Shown: in pieces, positions 33,131-44,500 of the stretch | Position numbering within the stretch: position 1 is the stretch's first letter | Layout: each line of letters starts with the position of its first letter | Source: Phytophthora sp. 'mugwort' | Lineage: Eukaryota; Oomycota; Peronosporomycetes; Peronosporales; Peronosporaceae | Assembly (NCBI GenBank): GCA_033558025.1 | Contig: JAUCEF010000006.1 | Coordinates: 744,001-808,000 of the forward strand | Length of the DNA: 64,000 nt | Direction of reading: 5' to 3' | Translations under genes and position numbers: made by a program | Notes under the pieces: model-generated | What the model saw: only the letters and a program-made list of their open reading frames with translations | Databases searched by the model: none | What the model was told of the DNA's origin: nothing

Positions 33131-34031
33131 AACTATCCCATCTTACTCTCAAGAAAGTCAAGTAGCTGGGCGCTCACGTCAGCTGACTGCTGAAGAGCAG
33201 TCACGATTTGTTGTTGTGTTTCTAGAATTCAGTGAGCTGCTGGGCGACGTTTGGTTGATCCTGAAGGGGTTCCGGTGTCGCCACTGCTTGGACAATCGTC
33301 GCTCCCATTGAGACCAACGCTTCTGGGAGCGCCATCTTCTGTTTCTTCCTCATGTGATCATGCCTCTCTTTTTCATGATCGACGGCAGCGGGATGCGAGG
33401 TGTCTGCCGTGCCCGATTCGGGCCTATCCTTACCTTCAGTGGTGGGGATGCCCGAAATCTTCGTTCCGGAGCCCCTTCTTGTCCGCAAAAAATTCCACTA
33501 AGATAGGCCAATAGCTTGGGTACGAGACGGGCTTCGAGCGATTACCAGTGGCGATATCATCCGCCCGAATCTGGCCGAACAATGCCTTGGCCGCATTGAG
33601 GTTTTTTTCTAATAAAACAAAAATCATTTGTTTCGCAGCTGATCGACGAGAGCCTTAGTGCCATGCTCCTCGTTGAACCTGGGATGAGCTTTGCACCACA
33701 GTACAGTCAGCTGCCTTCGGCTATATTGTACTTGCTGACCGACACAATGGCAACCATGCGCACGAAGAAGCGTTCGCAACCGCTCCTCAGTCCAGATCAG
33801 GCGAGGCGGTTTGATGGCTGTGGCCTTGGTGCTAGCGTTAGCAGAGTCTTGATGTGGCCTCGTGTCTGAAGAGGTCGACGGCTGCGCGTCCTCGTGTGCC
33901 GTGCCATCCACAGCGTTGTGAGCCAGGGGCGAGCTCTTCGCGCCGCCACGCTGAGTTTCCATCAGGGGAGCTCGAGAATGAGAGGTACCGGTAGAGCTAG
34001 GTAAAATCAGGTATTCTACCCCGGTGCTCAA
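33131..34031 (-). pseudogene. Harbinger Myb/SANT-like protein (right arm)
   Basis: Mirror of 26098-26998 with identical frames and breaks. Confidence 0.7.
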
Positions 34032-34501
34032 CTTAATTCAATGCCCTTTTGGTTATGCTCTTTTGTACTCCGACCTCCCCCTAAATTGCAAAATGCACGT
34101 GAATTCGCCGTGTTATTTGCACGACGCAAGCACGCGGGCATATTAGAAATGCCGGAGTGTACCAGGCATCATGTTCCAATAAATCAGCGAGCCGACCGCC
34201 AGGGTTCAACTCGATGGTAGAATGAGGAAGGAGCTGCAGCTCAAGGTGAAGCAGTTGGAGTTAGAGAGATGGATGTAACCAAGTCAAAGAAGCAGATAAG
34301 GCCAACAGCAAAGCCGACTATCCCGCTGCCGGGTGAAGCCAGCGCCTACACGCAGCATTTTGTGGCGTTAAGACAGTACAAAGGACGAAATCCGCCAGCA
34401 TACGATCTGGTTGAAGGCCGTAATGAAGTGGGGAAAAGCCCTGTGCGAGCCCAGCATGAAGGCAATACCTGAGCGGACAGTAAATCAAATGCTGAAGCTG
34501 T

Positions 34502-35204
34502 TTAATTAGTAGTTAGAGTTACCTCGCGTGCTAAACTACGCCATGATAGCTGCTTTAGCCTGCGCGATCTTCCCTTGCCGGATGTGGACCTAAAAGGTAA
34601 ACGAGATTTGGCCTGCTCAAAGAGAAGCCTAGCAGCTTCGGTAGAACGGCGTGCTTGGCCGACCTCCTCCCTCGTTAAAAGAGCTTCAAAAAAAGCATCA
34701 ATCACCGTAGCTCAGTCAGACGAATCTTTGCCAATGTCGTCGCCATATCGTGTTTTGTGAGCAGTCTAAGGGGTGGCGGGCCAGCACACCAGCGCTGCCA
34801 GGTTACGCGAAGAGTTCCAGGCGGTAGGTTAAAGGTGTTAGGAAGTCGATGGAAACTACCATTCCACGAAATCTCAGACTGTAATGGAGTAGCTGGAAGC
34901 ACAGTGCTTTCGATGATTTGATCTGACACGTTGCAGCTGATACAAACTAGACTGCACCAAAGCAAAATCAAATGCAGTCTCTATAGCCTTCATGGTCATA
35001 AGCGATCCGTTAATATGGCGCTTGAGGGAGCGTTTAAAGTCCACGGTAAGCCCCCTTCGCGCATATCCTCGAGTTCTCCTTTGTAGTCTGGCAACGCCAC
35101 CATTATGCCTGCGTGCGGAGGAATCCCCGTTGGAGTCATGAGATCACTTTCTTGATAATTTCGGCAAGCAATATGCTGACGTAGCCACTTCATTTCCGTC
35201 GCAT
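34502..35204 (-). pseudogene. Crypton protein, C-terminal part (right arm)
   Basis: Mirror of 24925-25627. The recombinase half is absent on this side because the arm ends within the pogo element. Confidence 0.6.
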
Positions 35205-35206
35205 TA

Positions 35207-36649
35207 TCCGTGTGCGACATCGAACGAGGCACGTTTTGTTTGACTTGGCTTAACTATGCATAGGGAGAGTTTGGCGGGTACACCCCGCGACAACTAAACG
35301 AAGCACTCATTGGTGATGTCACCAAGCGCACGCCGCTTGCGCTGTTCCGACGAAGCTGCGGGCTGCTTCATGAGCTTGCGCGCCGCTCGGATGGTAGCTC
35401 GTCCAACCTGGCTGCCTGCTGCTTCTCCGCCGTGCGCCGCTTCGCCGCTTCCCGCTTGGTGAAGCTGCGGATCCGGCGAGCAGCAACATCTTCACCCCGC
35501 ATGTCCCTGCGCTCTTCGACTCTCGCGCTGCCACAACCTGCTTTATAGCTTTGGCTTTCTCGGTCTCCTCGCGTAGGGTGGCTCTGCGTAGCCGCCGGGA
35601 GGCTGCATCTTCGAGTCGCATGGCTTTCTACTCTGCATTCATATTGATCACGTCCACCACATCCTGACTGGTAGGAGAACACCTTCTGTCGTATTGGGCA
35701 TGATGACGGTTCCGCGCGGGCGAGGCTTCTCCTGAGGCATTACAACCGTCTTTGGATGATACGCAACTACTCGAAAAGCATCGAGATCATAATGTCCACA
35801 TCGAAGGGGTAAATACCCGTCTTGGAAAAAGCGCCACGAATCCTTGTCTTCGAAAATGACCGGAGGAATGGAACACGCAAGAGAGCTGGCACTCATCTCG
35901 AACCGGTAATGCTGCATCCCCCAGGCCTTTGCTCGCTGGAAATACCGCCACAGCTAACCCGTATTCTCTTTGCAGTCACCAAATACGCCGACATCTAGTG
36001 GCTGAAGAAAATGAGATGTATGCGAGGGCAACAAGAACAGCTTGATGTTATTAGCGAGCGCAACTCCCACGCTGCGCTGTGAAAGTTGAGAGCAGTGACC
36101 GTCCATAACGAGAAGCTGTGGGCGAGCGGGGCCAATCTTGCCAACGGAAAACTTGGGCCAGTAGAAGAAGACGTTTCCATTGACGTTACTGCTCCTGGGC
36201 ATTGCACACGTCGATCCATCAACGGCCTCATCCAGCCACTCGTTTTTCAAATTCTCTCCAGCGAAAATGTATATGGGCAGGATCCACTCGCCTGCAGCAC
36301 TGATGCAGCCCATCATCGACACGTTTTCTCGGTCACGAGAGCGACGGGTATTTGCTGCGAGGCCGCGAGAGGAGAGGACACGAACTCTTGTCGTTCCTTG
36401 GGCGCACGTGCCCGTCTCATCGCAGTTCCACACGCACTCGGGAGGCAGACCCCGCAGTGCTTTCTCTAGTCGAAAAGCATACCCCCTCACTACCGCTTCC
36501 TTAGAGTGCTTCGCTCTCTTGCCGTCCAGGATCTGCGGCTTTCGGTAGGACATATCGGCTTTGTGCCACTTGACGAAGCGCTGGAACCAGCGTTTGTTAG
36601 GAAATTCAGCCGGCACGCCGTCGGGGTTGTGGTCGAGAGCACACTGGCG
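35207..36649 (-). pseudogene. Pogo element and transposase, truncated (right arm)
   Basis: Mirror of 23480-24922. It keeps the right terminal inverted repeat (at 35207) and the DDE core but lacks the N-terminal helix-turn-helix and the other end, which are lost at the palindrome boundary. Confidence 0.85.
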
Positions 36650-36860
36650 GCCATCATGAGTTAACTGGATCGCTGGTCTACGTCGCTAGTGACGCCCGTC
36701 CAGATATCTGTATCTGGACCAGTTTCTGTATCAGTTTCTGGATTATCCCCATAATGTTCTCTGGCGAGCTGGTATTCGAATGACCCAATACTTAAATGGC
36801 ACCATCATCAATGGAACTGCGATTTCTGCGAACAAGCCAAGCAGGGAATAGCAAGTTGTC
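36650..36860 (+). pseudogene. Ty1/copia relic at palindrome edge
   Basis: Inverted relative to 20745-20940 and about 90 percent identical to it by eye (shared blocks TCTCTGGCGAGCTGGTATTC, CAATACTTAAATGG and GGAACTGCGATT). The identity falls off after AACAAGCCAAGC. It is too diverged and wrongly placed to belong to the palindrome itself. Confidence 0.75.
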
Positions 36861-37532
36861 TTCTTTTGGTTCGTCATCGATATATAGGCGACGTGGAAGA
36901 CGACGTTATCGCAAGAATACTATGAGCGTGGGTCTACGATAACCCCAACTGCTGGTAGCGCCGAATCATGTCGCTGGGGTGTCCGGCTTTGTGGAGTCGC
37001 GCATGTGCTTTAATACCACGATCAGCCCTCGCGACGTGATGCCCCGCTCTCGAGGAAAGACGAGGGGTGCATCTTCGGCTACCGCGCCTCACACGTTCGC
37101 CCATCACCCATATTGACCCTAGATGGTCACCATTCGTACTGCATTTCTTGAAACAATGCTGAATATGCTCAGAAATGTCAGCAACAGCAAATAGGCACTA
37201 CCACCACGAGTCGCTTAAGTATGGGCGTTGTTTATCAGCTTGGTCTCGAATTATTGCTTCGTAATTCATCGCCAAGAAATGCCAAGAGTCGTGGAGTCGT
37301 GTATCCCCCCCCCCCCTCACACACACACACACATACACACCTCGTCGTTGCGAATGTTGACATTGACCGATAGTTGCCCGGAGTAATTCGTGAGTCCTGG
37401 TGAGCGAGATTTCGGCTCCAAGACACGACCGAAAGCAAACTAGTTGGTCCAGTTGGTCCAGGAAAGCGCCCACTGCAAGATTATATCATAAGCTACATGA
37501 GCAGAGATAGGCACCTTGCGGAAGAATACGCG
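36861..37532. other. Unassigned region with low-complexity tract
   Basis: No gene recognised. 37306-37341 is a run of 12 C followed by a (TCACAC)/(CA)n tract, a likely slippage-prone microsatellite. Confidence 0.5.
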
Positions 37533-37867
37533 TCAAAGCTCGTCATTTGCAGGAATGTTCTGGAAGGCGACCCACTTGGTTGGGTGCTGATTGACGAGAT
37601 GTTTCACGATGTTGTCGCGCCGAAAGGATGATAACGTTTTAGTATTGCGTGTTTTCATGCGCTGCTTCTGTTTGAGAAGGCCGGCGGAGTCCGTCTGACT
37701 TTCACCTGGAGCGTCTTCAAGTCCAAACACTCACAAAATTTGCGCCACGCCTCATTTACCTCGCTAGCACAACCTGCTCGGAGCGGTCGTAGACCCAGCT
37801 CCACCTCGTACTTTGGTAGCCACCTTTGGCTCTGGACTGACACGCTGAATATTTGCTGGACAAGCAC
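37533..37867 (-). pseudogene. BED/hAT-like zinc-finger protein relic
   Basis: RNTKTLSSFRRDNIVKHLVN then QHPTKWVAFQ resembles the second half of a BED-like zinc finger found in oomycete hAT-type transposon proteins (His pairs in KHLVNQH). The preceding frame 37655-37867 is out of phase. No transposase domain follows. Confidence 0.45.
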
Positions 37868-38430
37868 AGTGCTGATGAATCAAACTTGTGCTTTACTATG
37901 GCGTCCTGACGTAGCGATAGGACGATCGGCAGAGTTGTTTCCTGCTCCTTTTGCCATTTTGACTATGCTACGGGAGATTCAAGACTGGCAAGTCGGGACA
38001 CCAACGGCCACAGTGTCTGCTAATGATAAGAATAGAATGGATATTTTTGTGTGACGCTGCAATCATGGATGGAACCCATAAATACCGATCGTCGTTTAGG
38101 CATGTGGCATCGCTATTTTTTCGGGTAGGCATTCTGAAAGATTAGGAATAGGCACTCGTACCTTTTTCTGGACCCAATGCCTACTTTCAAGACGCCTGAT
38201 CATATTCATCCATACTTAAGTCCTATTTTAGGCTTAAACTAATTTCCGTGTTAACGCCGTGGACACATGAAACGTCTTACTTACTTAGGAGTGCCTCATT
38301 CAGCAAACCTGATCAACAGTTTTTATTTTTGTTCTGTGTGGACAGTACGCTACCGCACTTTTTGAGTCTTATGCTTGTGACTATAATTTTATAGTCAGTT
38401 TGGAAGAGCTCGTCCAGTCCAAACGTTGTG
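37868..38430. other. Intergenic, 3' side of first bZIP
   Basis: AT-rich. No gene or repeat recognised. Confidence 0.4.
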
Positions 38431-38928
38431 TCATTTGTTTAAGCGTTTCGACTGCCCCACCATCAGCCAGGCCAGCTCCGTCATGTTGCTCGACGAGGGT
38501 AATCGCTCCCCATCGCCTTCAACAGCATAGGGCTCGTATTGGCTGTACAGGTTGTCCATGGAATCGTTCGGGTGTAGCGCTTGGATCACGGACTCGAGAT
38601 AGTGCACGCGCTTCCAGAGTTCTCGCACCATGTCCTCCAAGTCCCTAGTGCGTTGCTCCTTGTGGTCTCGTGCTCGTTGCGCTGCGATTGCGTTCTTCTT
38701 CTTGCGTACTTCGTCTGCGCTGAGCGTTTGCATATCCTGAGGTGTGAGCGTAATGGTTTTTCGCGGTCTGCGCGAACAGGGCGTTGGAGGGCATTTCCCG
38801 ATTCGTACTCGCTCAAGAGACGAAGATGGCGACGTGTTCATACTCAGCAACGCCGACACGTCGTTCACACTGATTGTTTGAGCCAATACTGGCCGGTTGA
38901 CTTCTGTCTGGTCCGAGTCCGACGGCAT
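38431..38928 (-). CDS. bZIP transcription factor, cluster member 1
   Basis: 165 residues from the ATG of MPSDSDQTEVNRP; an upstream TTG in frame is less likely. Basic region KKKNAIAAQRARDHKEQ has the invariant Asn and Arg of bZIPs (N-x7-R), with Ala where Ser/Cys is usual. It continues into a short zipper with Leu every seven residues (LEDMVRE, LWKRVHY, LESVIQA, then L). The N-terminal half has a Ser-rich segment and RRPRKTITLTPQDMQTLSAD, which is shared by all three paralogues. The protein should act as a nuclear DNA-binding dimer; the target is unknown. No frame lesions. Confidence 0.85.
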   Translation of the reverse strand: MPSDSDQTEVNRPVLAQTISVNDVSALLSMNTSPSSSLERVRIGKCPPTPCSRRPRKTITLTPQDMQTLSADEVRKKKNAIAAQRARDHKEQRTRDLEDMVRELWKRVHYLESVIQALHPNDSMDNLYSQYEPYAVEGDGERLPSSSNMTELAWLMVGQSKRLNK

Positions 38929-39243
38929 CGAGGTGCGCAATATAGGCAATAATGGGTAGTGGGTTCAGACCCGAATACTTTAGCGGAGACCAACAAGGCA
39001 TAATGGGGTAGGTGCTTATTGTACCCACCGTTCCAGTACAGCAGAGAGCATCTGATCGATAGTGGATGTTTTCAGGGGAATATAGATATAATACTGGACT
39101 GACAAACAAACTGTAGTCATGATGACTGCCGGAATCAAGTACCACGTATGTAGTGGGCGCATGCTCCGAAACAAACGTTTTACGTTGTTGTGTGATGTGT
39201 TTATGAGGTCTTAGTGGACCACGTTGTGGGGTTCTTACGCAGT
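38929..39243. other. Spacer between bZIP genes 1 and 2
   Basis: No gene recognised. Contains the promoter of bZIP 1 on the minus strand; no clear initiator motif seen. Confidence 0.4.
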
Positions 39244-39747
39244 TTAATCTTTCATGTCAACGTCACTCGTACTAGAGGAAGGTGTTGTGTTAAAGAGCCA
39301 TTCGAGATCGTGCATGTTGAGGGCGACGTTGCCATTGTCGGCGACATTTTTGGTCAGGGGCTCGAGATTGGGTGAGTCGGCGTACATCACGTACTTGCTA
39401 TAGAGATACTCCATGGGTTCGTAGGGGTGCAGCAGCGTGATGACCCGTTCAAGGTACTGCACACGCTTCCAGAGCTCGCACACGGTGTTCTCCAGGTCGG
39501 TGGTGCGCTGCTGCGCTCGCCCGCGAGCGCGCTTGGCAGCCACCCGGTTCTTGAGCTTTCGGATCTCGTCTGGACTCAGCAAGCGCCGGTCTTCTTCGGT
39601 GAGCTCGAGCTCGATAGTTTCGCGCGGTCGACGACTGCGCGTGGACCTACGATACTTGCCAACTTGAACCAGCTCGTGCTGTGCCCTGGAGGATGCAGCA
39701 GGTCCAAGCAATGCGGCGATGGAGTTGGCGTTCACGTTGACGTTCAT
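39244..39747 (-). CDS. bZIP transcription factor, cluster member 2
   Basis: 167 residues, intronless. N-terminus MNVNVNANSIAALLGPAASS, then RSRRPRETIELELTEEDRRL, then basic region LKNRVAAKRARGRAQQR with the invariant Asn and Arg, then a four-heptad zipper (LENTVCE, LWKRVQY, LERVITL, L). It shares the LWKRVxYLE core and the HPxxxMEYLYSKY-type tail with its neighbours, so these are tandem duplicates. It is the most diverged of the three in its N-terminus. Confidence 0.87.
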   Translation of the reverse strand: MNVNVNANSIAALLGPAASSRAQHELVQVGKYRRSTRSRRPRETIELELTEEDRRLLSPDEIRKLKNRVAAKRARGRAQQRTTDLENTVCELWKRVQYLERVITLLHPYEPMEYLYSKYVMYADSPNLEPLTKNVADNGNVALNMHDLEWLFNTTPSSSTSDVDMKD

Positions 39748-40439
39748 TATCTGCTAGATGTGGATGGAAAATCGTAAACGGACTGTGCGGCACAAGGCAA
39801 GTTGGAAAATACCTTAACGTTACTGCTTCACTTGACATACTCCATTGCTCGCTTGGGTTCACGACTGAAATGGTACGGCGTCGAGGTCCGAAAAAAAGGG
39901 CGATCGATACATGGAGGCATCGCTGAATATTATAATTTAAAATATAAGATCCTTCACGTGGTGGATACAGACATATTTTACTGTAGGACGTAGTATACGT
40001 CGTTCAATCGGGGATTAAGTAAGAGCACGAAAGTGAGTCGACCATCACTCTCAGAAGAGAGTGATGGTGCGAGGAGGATCGATTCCAAGTCGTGCAAGGC
40101 CAATAGGAGTTTAGAACTGGCATGTTCCTGCCTACAGAGCCGGGTGTGCTGCGTGATGGTCGCCCTGCGGAATTAGTTCCATTGCATGAGCACCTTCGAT
40201 GTGCCTTGTGTCGGCACGATGCGTCAAAGGCTGGTAATGTTCAGACCTTGCTGAATTCCTGACAACTTAATTCAGTCAGAGCATTGCATTCAGCCACACT
40301 CAATCATTTCACCGCGGATGCGTTTGAACTTATACAGGCCGCTGTTTTACTGTTCTCACGCCGTGTTCATCGGTGAATTGAATTTATATAGCTACTTAAC
40401 TTTGAATTTCGTTCTAGGCAGGTGCAGACTCTCCATCCC
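39748..40439. other. Spacer between bZIP genes 2 and 3
   Basis: No gene. A perfect 12-bp-arm hairpin (ACCATCACTCTC ... GAGAGTGATGGT, 4-nt loop) lies at 40041-40068. It is downstream of bZIP 3 and upstream of bZIP 2; its role is unknown. Confidence 0.5.
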
Positions 40440-40955
40440 TTACATCGGCTCATCTTGATTGCTTAAATCCATCGGTATTGAGTCGAGCAGCCAAGCAAGC
40501 TCGGTCATGTCGACCTCATTGAGTCCACCGTGTAGAGCACTCCCGGTGAGGGGCTGCAAGTTCCGTGACACCGCGTACGGCTCGTACGACTGGTACAAAC
40601 CGCTCAGGTCTTGGTTGGGGTGCATCGATGTGATGATGCCCTCAAGGTACTGAACTCGCTTCCAAAGCTCACACACCATGTCTTCCAGGTCCTGGGTATG
40701 CTGCTTCTTGCGATCGCGGTCGCGCTGCGCTGACACGCGGTTCTTCTTTTTGCGAATCTCATCCGCACTGAGTGTGCGCATGTCCTCTTTTGTTAGTGCG
40801 ATAGGTGTCCGTGGACGACGCGTCCTTGGCGGTGGACACTTGCCAATCTGCACTGTTTCATTGCGCTTAGGCGACGACCCGCGCGCCAATAGGCCGGACA
40901 CATCCGTGGCGCTGATTGTGGGCGCCGATATCGGTCGTGACGTTTCGTAGGCCAT
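40440..40955 (-). CDS. bZIP transcription factor, cluster member 3
   Basis: 171 residues, intronless, with ATG at MAYETSRPISAPTISATDV. The conserved pre-basic block RRPRTPIALTKEDMRTLSAD precedes basic region KKKNRVSAQRDRDRKKQ. Here the usual A-A and Ser/Cys contact positions read S-A and Asp, while the invariant Asn and Arg are kept. Zipper LEDMVCE, LWKRVQY, LEGIITS, M. The Asp in the DNA-contact face suggests altered site preference compared with cluster members 1 and 2. Nearest in sequence to member 1. Confidence 0.87.
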   Translation of the reverse strand: MAYETSRPISAPTISATDVSGLLARGSSPKRNETVQIGKCPPPRTRRPRTPIALTKEDMRTLSADEIRKKKNRVSAQRDRDRKKQHTQDLEDMVCELWKRVQYLEGIITSMHPNQDLSGLYQSYEPYAVSRNLQPLTGSALHGGLNEVDMTELAWLLDSIPMDLSNQDEPM

Positions 40956-41549
40956 GACAAAGCGTTGTCGATTAGCAAGTGTGCTCTTCCAGGCAAAATG
41001 ACTACTAAATTGATATTCCGCCGCTTTACTGGAGCTCGGGTGTGATTTACCAACGCCTGGAAGCTACAGTACCAACACTCACACTCTACGTTCAGCACGA
41101 TAAAACAACCTCAGCAGCAGTGGTAAGGTGGCCCGATTAATATAATGGCTTGAGAATGAAGCTATGCTGCGCGCGTGAGCATCAAACGGAGATGGCTCCA
41201 GTCCTATGTAGGATTACGATCATGATTGTGTTCCACAGTGGTAAGTCCAGCAACGTGCGAAAGTGTACCCAGTTGCGCAGAATGGATTTTTTAGTTAAGT
41301 TTGCACCAGGAATAGCTACATGACGGGATCAAGCAGCGGAACGGTGGGGAGTAGACGATCCTTAGCCTCAATGGTACCCTGAACTGTCTCATCTATCGTA
41401 TTTCGGTGGTACATCCAAGCGGCTTGGCATGACGCACGCATGACGATTGATTAACGACGGTGGTTTCCGAAAAAAGACGTCGGTCGTGGCCGACGTCTTA
41501 CCGTGTTTGAAGCTATACACCACGTCACTAGTCGCTATCTGTATGCACC
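40956..41549. other. Intergenic between bZIP 3 and the N-glycanase-like gene
   Basis: No gene or repeat recognised. Holds the promoter of bZIP 3 and the 3' end of the next gene. Confidence 0.4.
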
Positions 41550-44500
41550 CTACTGCGTACCGACATTCTTGAGAAACTGAATTCGTTTGTAGGCCTCCGA
41601 AGCCACCTGTTGCGGAGATAGCTTCTTTTGCAGTTGCGATGGCTTGAAAGTGAAGAACTGCTCTCCTTGCTCGTAGATCTCTTCGAAGCCGCACCAGAGC
41701 ATGAAGGACTTGCCAACTTCATCACCTAGCGGACCCACGTTAGAAGCAAAAAACTTGTTACTGGCGCGGATACGTTGGAACTTGAGCTCCTCTGGTTGTC
41801 GCGCAATGTTGTCAAGATAGCGCAACGCTACGTGATATCAGGACGAGACATGGTCAGATATGTAATAGCAGCAGCTTCCTGAAAAAATACACGGACACAT
41901 ACCTGCAGAAATTGCGTTTTGGTGAGATGAAGACTCGCTCAACGACAGCAGTTCCATGAGCTCTTCCAACGTTTTGTCTGTCGCATTGAGTTTGTAACCA
42001 CATGACACGTAATATATCAAACAAGCTAGACGATGTACGGACCTTCGATTGACTTGATCGGCGAAGACTCAAGTAGGAAGGCACAAAGATCGGTCAAATG
42101 GTCGCCAACCGCGAATGAGATTGAACGGATTTCCGTCCCTGCAGGTGTTGGCACCGTAAAGTCGCCTCCTCCCTTACCTCCACACGTAATCGTATGCCCA
42201 AAATTGGTGTACAAGCTGATGTTGTCAGTCCAAGCGCCCTTGCGCCCACTCAGCCCTGTAACTATCTCGTCCGGGAGCAGCTCAAGGGTGATTGTCGGCT
42301 GTGATGCGTGGCGTTTTGCATTGGCGTTTCCCACCAGCGTACCGTACACGGCAGACTCCGGCGTTGCGGTCGTGCCGTCGGATGTTGGAAACTTTTCGTA
42401 CACGAACTGAAGACCATCAAAAAATTCCCCGCCCCACACTTCGTTTTATCACAAGATAAACAAGTCACGTTAGAATCCATGCAAAGAGGTCTTTACCAAA
42501 CAATCAAATAGTCAGCGTACTCAAAACCCGTGCCACACGATATCCTGATTGTGCTCCTGCTGCAACTTCAGAACAGCTTTCTCCGTTGAGCTCTCCATTC
42601 GGTCCAAATGCCTTCAAAGGTGGAGCAGACACAAAATTCTTTTTCATATCGGCGCAAAATTCCTTCATCTCCTCTGGGGATTTCGCAGGAATTACAACCG
42701 TATGGCTTATAACAGCAGCGGTGATCAACGAACCACTAGGAGGTCCCTGGACAGTAATGTCTTGCTTACTCGCCTGGTATTCTCCATCCATCACTTCTGT
42801 TTCAATTCCGTTGACGTAAATCACGACAGATTGTACGCCTCGCAGAATAGCGAAGTGTGCATATTGGCCAAAAGCTAACGATGTGGCACGCACACTTGTC
42901 TTCGGAATCTTGTTTCCAACTTCAAGTTCACAAGAAAACTCCCGTTTAACTTGATTCCAGCATACACAAAATTTCATCGAGGTTGTAATGTTGGGAGCGC
43001 CAAACTGGACGCTGAGAACTTCTACTACACCTGCGTATTTTGCTTCGAGCGCCTCATAGTGATCGATGCGAACAAGAAATGACAACACGAAGCCGGTGGT
43101 GTGTTGAACAAATTCTCCGGGAATTGATAAGAATTTGCCCCCAAGCAGTTGCATACCGAACGCTCCGTCTTCGCTTTGACTTCCAGCTTCGCCAGCAGTA
43201 TCAATTGTCTGGCCTGAATGTGGAATCCGGAATGGCTTGCGCAGTGCGCAGTGCTGCGAGTTTTCTATGTGATTGTTATGACCCGAAATGTCAATAAGAA
43301 TCGCACCGCCATCTCTGGAGGAGGGATCTTGCAGCGGCAAGTACAATAGCGGTTTGGTTTTCCACAAAAAGCTTCGAAGCTCCGTTGGTCTTCTTGAGCA
43401 CTGCAGCAGCACCAGAGATTCTGATGCAAACCCTTTTGAGCCCAGAGTTGTCACCGCTTGGATAGCTTGTGCAGCTCGCTCGTTGACATCAGAGAGTGCA
43501 TCCGGAATGTTAACTCCAGCGTGACCAGTGAAGCAATAAGGATTCGAGCACTCTGGAGATTGGCAACCAACCACCAAGTTTCTAAAAATCTGTTGCAAAA
43601 TCTCTGCAGCTGGCGCAGAAATGGATGTCTTCGTTGAAGACGAAGTAGTGGTAGTGCTTGTAGCCTCTTCTTGCTTCCCGTCTTCATTACGTTGGCTTTT
43701 CCATTCAACAGAACCCGATACACGGCCCTTGACCTCCGACTTTTGAACAGAACGTCCACGAAGAAGCTCTTCACGCTCGCTTGTTGCTCGTGCCGTCAGA
43801 ACTGCTACTCTTTCAGGGGTTTGCCGTTCCCATAGACCCTGGTTAATTTGACTGATAGTCGTCTGGAGCCAAGCTTCGCTCACCTCTTGACGTCTTGCGC
43901 GCATTTCTGCCCAGTCCTGGGTATACCGCCTAGCCGTGTCAACTACTTCATCATGAGCAAATGAAAATATGTACGACAGCTTTTTCCCCCAGCCAACCTC
44001 ATACGTCAGAGGGCAATCAAGTTGATCTTCACAGGAATCACAGTGCAGCCACCGTTTGAAGTGCGCGGAGTACACCTCAGTCCATACGTGGTCCGTGACA
44101 TCCAAAACGTAACGTGCCTCGAATCCCATGGCGCGACAGCAAAGAGTAAAACAGTTTGCCCATTCACCGCAACGGCCAGTACGAGTATCCAGCAGCTTTA
44201 CTGGGTCATTGTAGCGAGGAAATCGAGTACAGGCCCCGCAAGCTGGGCACGCATAAACCTCTACACGGCTTGCTTTTCCAGCTATTTCCTCGGGAGTGCT
44301 GGGCCCCTCCGTTCGCACAGATCGTGTCTTTTCGTGGTTACAAGATGAGCAACGAGGTCGATTCATCCACGTAAAAAATTCGCGCTTGAACCAGTGTAGT
44401 AGCTGCTTGAGTAGCTCATCCTGGTAAAGCGGCATCGGCGACGGGTTAGCCCGCGCGCGTTCATGTAGCTTCTCCACTGGGATACGTATCAGCGCCTCCT

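Larger units (their letters stand above)
31860..34081 (-). mobile_element. PIF/Harbinger element (right arm)
   Basis: Mirror of 26048-28269 with the same TTA duplications. Transposase is on the plus strand at about 32130-33010; the Myb-like ORF is on the minus strand at 33131-34031. Same lesions as in the left arm. Confidence 0.88.
30259..36649. repeat. Right arm of giant palindrome (6391 bp)
   Basis: Exact mirror of 23480-29870. The outer end breaks inside the pogo transposase (mirror of codon about 88 of its ORF) and joins directly to a copia relic, with only G/GC microhomology at the junction. Confidence 0.95.

Noticed and set aside
20745..36860. Giant palindrome extending out to the copia fragments
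   Set aside because: The copia fragments are about 90 percent identical and do not obey the 60129 coordinate sum, whereas the arms are identical; they are older and separate.
37198..37473. Small minus-strand frame with Cys/Val repeats
   Set aside because: It is the translation of the C-run and CA microsatellite.
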